A stretch of 64,000 nt of DNA from Nonomuraea indica (lineage in GTDB: Bacteria; Actinomycetota; Actinomycetes; Streptosporangiales; Streptosporangiaceae): assembly GCF_002850745.1 (NCBI RefSeq), contig NZ_KZ559476.1, positions 69,688-133,687 of the forward strand, read 5' to 3'. A model generated the notes under the pieces. That model saw only the letters and a list, made by a program, of their open reading frames with translations. It did not search any database and was not told the DNA's origin. Positions 60,943 to 64,000 of this stretch are shown here, piece after piece. How positions within the stretch are numbered: position 1 is the stretch's first letter; every line of letters begins with the position of its first letter. Position numbers and translations under genes: made by a program.

Positions 60943-61431
60943 GTGCTTGATCGCGACGGCCCCGTACCCCTTTACAAGCAGGTCGCCGACCTTATCCGCG
61001 AGCAGATCGAGCGCGGCGAGCTCAAGGCGGGCGATCCCGTGCCCAGCGAGGCCAAGCTCGAGCGGGACTACGACATCGCCCGCACCACCGCGAGGCGTGT
61101 CGCGCGGGAGCTGCGCGAGCAGGGCATGGCATACACCATCCAGGGAGAGGGCACGTTCGTCGGCGATCCCGGCAACCCGCGGGCGCCGAGAAAGATCCCG
61201 GTCTACCGGCGCATCGCCGAAGAGATCGCCGAGCGCATCAAGCGAGGCGAGATCCCGCCGAACAGGGCGATCCCTGGCGAGAAGGCCATGATGCAGGAGT
61301 ACGGCGTCGCCAAGGTGACGGCTCGTCAGGCCGTGGCCCATCTGAGGGAACAGGGTTGGGTGTTCACCGTTCCCTATCGAGGCACATATGTCTCCAGCTC
61401 CGACAGGTGGCCCGATACGGAGAGTCCCTGA
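60943..61431 (+). CDS. Regulator with two GntR-type winged helices, copy 1
   Basis: 162 residues from GTG 60943, leaderless. Two complete GntR winged helices in tandem: about 9-70 (LYKQVADLIREQIERGEL, PVPSEAKLERDYDIARTTARR) and about 85-150 (VYRRIAEEIAERIKRGEI, AIPGEKAMMQEYGVAKVTARQA). No FCD, UTRA or other effector domain. GntR proteins normally bind DNA as dimers of one winged helix plus a C-terminal sensor; here one chain carries both DNA-binding halves. How it senses a signal is unclear. Confidence 0.88.
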   Translation: MLDRDGPVPLYKQVADLIREQIERGELKAGDPVPSEAKLERDYDIARTTARRVARELREQGMAYTIQGEGTFVGDPGNPRAPRKIPVYRRIAEEIAERIKRGEIPPNRAIPGEKAMMQEYGVAKVTARQAVAHLREQGWVFTVPYRGTYVSSSDRWPDTESP

Positions 61432-61472
61432 TCCCACACGCTCGGGCATGCCGCTCCCTTAGCCTGGAGCGC

Positions 61473-61967
61473 ATGCTCGATCCAGAGGGCGACACCCATC
61501 TCTACCTGCAGCTCAGCCAGATCCTTCGCGCACGGATCGCCGATGGGCTGCCGCCGGGCGCGCCCGTCCCGAGCGAGGCGCAGTTGCAGCGGGAGTTCGG
61601 GGTGGCCCGCACGACCGCACGCCGGGCGATCCAGGTGCTGCGTGACGAGGGGCTCGTCCACACGGTTCAGGGCCACGGCGCGTTCGTGGGGGCACCGGGG
61701 CAAGCACCGCGTGCTCCTCGTAAAACGTTGCTCTATCGTCAGATAGCAGCCGATATCAGCGCCGCCATCCTGGCCGGCGGCCTACGCCCACGTCGGCCGA
61801 TTCCGGGCGAGACCGCGCTGGCGCAGCGGTACGACGTGGCCCGCGAGACCGTACGACGGGCCATGGCACTCCTCCGAGAGGAGGGGTGGATCTACACCGT
61901 CCCGCAGCGCGGCAGCTTCGTCTCACCCGAGGAACGCTGGCCTAGGGCCTGTATCAATGTCAGCTAG
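61473..61967 (+). CDS. Regulator with two GntR-type winged helices, copy 2, end altered by IS
   Basis: 164 residues from ATG 61473. Same design as copy 1: winged helices at about 10-70 (LYLQLSQILRARIADGL, PVPSEAQLQREFGVARTTARRA) and about 90-155 (LYRQIAADISAAILAGGL, PIPGETALAQRYDVARETVRRA). A TAGCCT box lies 7 nt before the start. The final codons lie inside the IS element: without it the reading would end RWPSR, now it ends RWPRACINVS. Both DNA-binding domains are intact, so the protein is probably still active. Confidence 0.87.
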   Translation: MLDPEGDTHLYLQLSQILRARIADGLPPGAPVPSEAQLQREFGVARTTARRAIQVLRDEGLVHTVQGHGAFVGAPGQAPRAPRKTLLYRQIAADISAAILAGGLRPRRPIPGETALAQRYDVARETVRRAMALLREEGWIYTVPQRGSFVSPEERWPRACINVS

Positions 61968-62991
61968 AGCCATTCGTTGATCGCAGCGATGAGGATTGTG
62001 GCTTCGTAACGTACGGCGAGCTTGTCGTATCTGGTGGCCACAGCGCGATGGCGTTTGAGCCGGTTGATGCCGCACTCAACGGCGTGGCGCTGCTTGTAGA
62101 CCTCACGGTCGAATGCGGGTGGCTGGCCGCCCTTGGAACCCTTGGCATGGCGGCCGGCGTCCTGGTCAGCCTTGCTCGGGATGGTGGCCTTGATGCCGCG
62201 CCGCCGGAGATACGCGCGGTTGCCCCGGGAGGTGTACGCCTTGTCGGCCAGGACCCGATCGGGGCGGGTCCTGGGCCGTCCGTCGCCCATGCGGGGCACC
62301 CGGATCGCGTCGATGACGGCGGTGAACTGCGGGCTGTCGCCACGCTGGCCGGCGGTCAGCACGATCGACAGCGGCTTTTGGCCCTGCTCACAGGCCAGAT
62401 GCAGCTTGGTGGTCAGGCCGCCGCGGGAACGTCCAAGCCCGTGATCGGCCGGCTCATCGCCGCCCTCGCCGCCGGGTGGCTCGGCCTGGAGATCCCCCTT
62501 TTCCGCGCCCCGGCGGCATGCTGGTGAGCGCGGGCGATGGTGGAGTCCACACTGACGTCCCAGGTGATGCGCCCGGCCGCGTCCGCCAGCGCCTGCAGCG
62601 TGGTCAAAATTCGCTGCCAGGTGCCGTCACGCTGGAAGCGCCGGAACAACGCGTACACCGCCGGCCAGGATCCGTAGCAGGCGGGGACATCTCGCCAGGG
62701 CGCGCCGACCCGCACTCGCCAGCAGATCCCGTCGATCAACTGCCGTCTGCTGAACAACGACGGCCGCCCTGCTCGTTTCGGCGCAGGCAGCAGCTTTTCC
62801 AGCACTGCCCACTGCGCATCGGTCAGGTCGAACCGCCGCGTCGCCGCTAGAGTGGCCACGAGGTCTCCGGTGTTCAGGTTGTTCTTGGTCGATCAACCCT
62901 CTTACCGGAGACCTCTCTCGTTGTCGATCTACGGGCGGCTCGGAATCATCACTCCAGCCCACGCCACCACAGCAGACTTTGATACAGGCCC
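61945..62991 (-). mobile_element. IS5-family (IS427-like) insertion sequence
   Basis: 1,047 bp. Terminal inverted repeats GGGCCTGTATCAA (61945-61957) and its exact complement (62979-62991). Flanked by a TA duplication (61943-61944 and 62992-62993) within CTAG, the target preference of the IS427 group. Carries one transposase in two frames. The ends and both frames look intact, so it may be active. Confidence 0.92.
61964..62859 (-). CDS. IS5-family transposase, orfA/orfB joined by frameshift
   Basis: OrfA (62859-62413, 148 aa) holds the DUF4096 helix-turn-helix start (FDLTDAQWAVLEKLLP, RVRVGAPWRDVP) and the first DDE Asp in WDVSVDSTIARAHQH. OrfB, in the -1 frame to 61964, holds LADKAYTSRGNRAYLRRRGI with the second Asp and ECGINRLKRHRAVATRYDK with the final Glu. 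The slippery run AAAAGGGGG lies at 62502-62494 on the minus strand, just where the frames join; a -1 slip gives a product of about 298 residues. The full DDE triad is present. Confidence 0.88.
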
Positions 62992-63389
62992 TAGTCGCTG
63001 ACCAGGCGGTAGTGGACGCACACCACCGTCGAGGAGTCGTCCACGTCGTGGCCTTCGGCGGCCCAGTAGCGGCGGTGGGCCTCGCGCCAGTGGTCGAGGG
63101 AGCGGAAACCCTCCCCCTCCGCCTCGGCGAACGCCCAGGTGACCTCGGCGAACGGCACGAGCTGCACGTCGACGACCTCGAGCTCGGCTGCCTTGGCGCC
63201 CGAGTCGTCCAACAAGGCCAGGCGTTCCCCGACGTGTTCCAGCGGCTCGTCCTCCGCGTGGTAGTCGAGCTCCAGGAGGCCGGCCGTGGCCCGCTTGGCG
63301 CCCGCGAGGGTCAGGTCGGTCAGCGTCCTGCGCATCTCGCCGGGAGTGCCCAGTTCGAGAACGCGCAGGCCGTCCATTCGTCCCCACAT
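62991..63389 (-). CDS. ASCH-domain protein
   Basis: About 132 residues from ATG 63389 (63377 is an alternative). ASCH fold: LELGTPGEMRRTLTDLTLAGAKRATAGLLE (the GxKxxT-type loop) and EGFRSLDHWREAHRRYW. ASCH proteins are thought to bind RNA or modified nucleotides. The stop TAG is the CTA at 62991-62993, spanning the end of the IS element; the ancestral stop was the same. No operon partner is visible. Confidence 0.87.
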   Translation of the reverse strand: MWGRMDGLRVLELGTPGEMRRTLTDLTLAGAKRATAGLLELDYHAEDEPLEHVGERLALLDDSGAKAAELEVVDVQLVPFAEVTWAFAEAEGEGFRSLDHWREAHRRYWAAEGHDVDDSSTVVCVHYRLVSD

Positions 63390-63549
63390 GGCCCCGATCG
63401 TAGGAGGTTCGCGACCCACCTCCGCACCCTTCTCCGGTGTCCGCGGGGCGGCAATCGGGCGGGCTCCGCCACGGCGAGCGGCCGCATGCGTATGCCCCAG
63501 GCGCGGGGACGCGGGCGCGTTGGAGCACGGCCGGTGAAAGCGCAGGCTC

Positions 63550-63617
63550 GGTCAGGCACGGCGCGGTCAGGCATGGCGCGGTCAGGCATGGCGCGGTCAG
63601 GCATGGCGCGGTCAGGC
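63550..63617. repeat. 15-bp tandem repeats, four copies plus a partial
   Basis: GGTCAGGCATGGCGC (first copy CACGG) at 63550, 63565, 63580 and 63595, then a partial copy from 63610. Confidence 0.9.
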
Positions 63618-63678
63618 GCGGGGCGCGGCACGTGGTAGGCACGGGGGGCGCGGACACGCTGCGGGCACGCCGCACGCC

Positions 63679-63741
63679 GCACGGCGCATGGCGCACGGCG
63701 CACGGCGCACGGCGCACGGCGCACGGCGCACAGCGCACAGC
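63679..63741. repeat. 7-bp tandem repeats, nine copies
   Basis: GCACGGC repeated nine times with single-base variants (GCATGGC, GCACAGC). Confidence 0.88.
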
Positions 63742-63793
63742 GCGGGGCGCGGGGCGCGGGGCGATCAGGCGCGGGGGACGGGACACGGGGCCA

Positions 63794-63940
63794 GGGCGCG
63801 GGCACGGTCGGGCGCAGGGTGTGGTCGGGCGCGGGCACGGTCGGGCGCAGGGTGTGGTCGGGCGCGGGCACGGTCGGGCGCAGGGTGTGGTCGGGCGCGG
63901 GCACGGTCGGGCGCAGGGTGTGGTCGGGCGCGGGCACGGC
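63794..63940. repeat. 33-bp minisatellite, 4.4 copies
   Basis: Units start at 63794, 63827, 63860, 63893 and 63926 (partial). Each begins GGGCGCGGGCACGGTC. The full copies look identical. The length is a multiple of three, so frames stay open on both strands, but no gene is supported. With the two arrays before it, the 567-bp stretch 63390-63956 is almost all repeat. Confidence 0.92.
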
Positions 63941-63956
63941 TGGGGGTGGGTGGTGG

Positions 63957-64000
63957 TCAGGTGCGGGTGCGTTGGGTGATGGCGACGCAGGCGAGGACGG
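63957..64000 (-). CDS. C-terminal end of a gene, possibly a membrane protein
   Basis: Reading in from the right edge on the minus strand, an open frame of 14 codons ends in TGA at 63959-63957 (VLACVAITQRTRT). A hydrophobic stretch then a basic tail is a common end of transporters. Too short to name. Confidence 0.3.
   Translation of the reverse strand, partial: VLACVAITQRTRT

Noticed and set aside
63550..63940. CRISPR array
   Set aside because: Repeats are directly tandem without unique spacers, and no cas genes are present.
63320..63979. Repeat proteins read from the minisatellite (TVPAPDHTLRP or GRAQGVVGRGH units)
   Set aside because: Frames stay open only because the unit is 33 bp; they overlap the ASCH gene start, and no start signals are present.

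Overview
The window is very GC-rich DNA from a Gram-positive actinomycete. Signs include many GTG/TTG starts, lipoprotein solute-binding proteins, ClgR, RNase J, a RodZ-like helix-turn-helix protein, SpoIIE/PP2C multidomain signalling, many ROK/LacI/IclR/GntR regulators, and promoters whose -10 box lies 6 nt before a leaderless GTG. The style fits Streptosporangiaceae (for example Nonomuraea), but the genus is an inference. I saw no rRNA, tRNA or CRISPR array.

Layout. 0.0-0.8 kb: KhtTU-type K+/H+ antiporter, cut by the window edge. 0.9-9.1 kb: a D-Ala-D-Ala dipeptidase-like gene, then a ROK-regulated ABC sugar importer with a NagZ-like GH3 enzyme and a second ROK regulator; this reads as amino-sugar or cell-wall salvage. 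9.3-13.5 kb: an Rrf2 regulator without cysteines, a TetR/MFS efflux pair sharing a 22-bp operator, and a second MFS/TetR divergon whose TetR gene carries a frameshift. 13.6-20.9 kb: Nei-type glycosylase and the conserved housekeeping run ftsK - HTH - rimO - pgsA - cinA - clgR (minus strand). 21.1-23.9 kb: a PP2C phosphatase with ATPase, PAS and GAF domains.

24.0-47.6 kb is a large sugar-acid catabolic island with two modules. Module 1 (24.0-36.6 kb): LacI regulator, aldose epimerase, NAD-dependent epimerase, KdgD-like aldolase, enolase-superfamily dehydratase, a Gfo/Idh/MocA-PmoA fusion, an alpha/beta hydrolase, a second Gfo/Idh/MocA protein and an ABC importer. The same CAACCGGTTGC operator lies before both of its operons. 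Module 2 (36.9-46.3 kb): uronate dehydrogenase, a second ABC importer, an IclR regulator, KdgD, 2,5-dioxovalerate dehydrogenase and glucarate dehydratase. Together these form an oxidative route from hexuronate to 2-oxoglutarate. Four copies of a 16-bp palindrome (RTYCA-N6-TGRAY) tie its promoters together and probably bind the IclR protein.

48.0-52.8 kb: NarL/LuxR-type two-component system, divergent ABC-2 exporter genes and a small GNAT protein. 53.3-56.0 kb: dapA - rnjA, which in related actinomycetes lie close to ftsK, so the 21-53 kb material looks like an insertion into a conserved block. 56.3-59.8 kb: GntR regulator, pyruvate oxidase-like TPP enzyme, RadC. 60.1-63.4 kb: a cluster of strong hairpins, then an unusual divergon: a small cysteine-containing orphan protein facing two tandem paralogous regulators, each made of two GntR-type winged helices and no effector domain. 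An IS5-type element sits exactly where the second regulator and a convergent ASCH gene overlap. The last 0.5 kb is a stack of GC-rich tandem repeats before the end of another gene.

Many gene borders carry short GC-rich tandem repeats (7 to 41 bp units), a striking feature of this genome.
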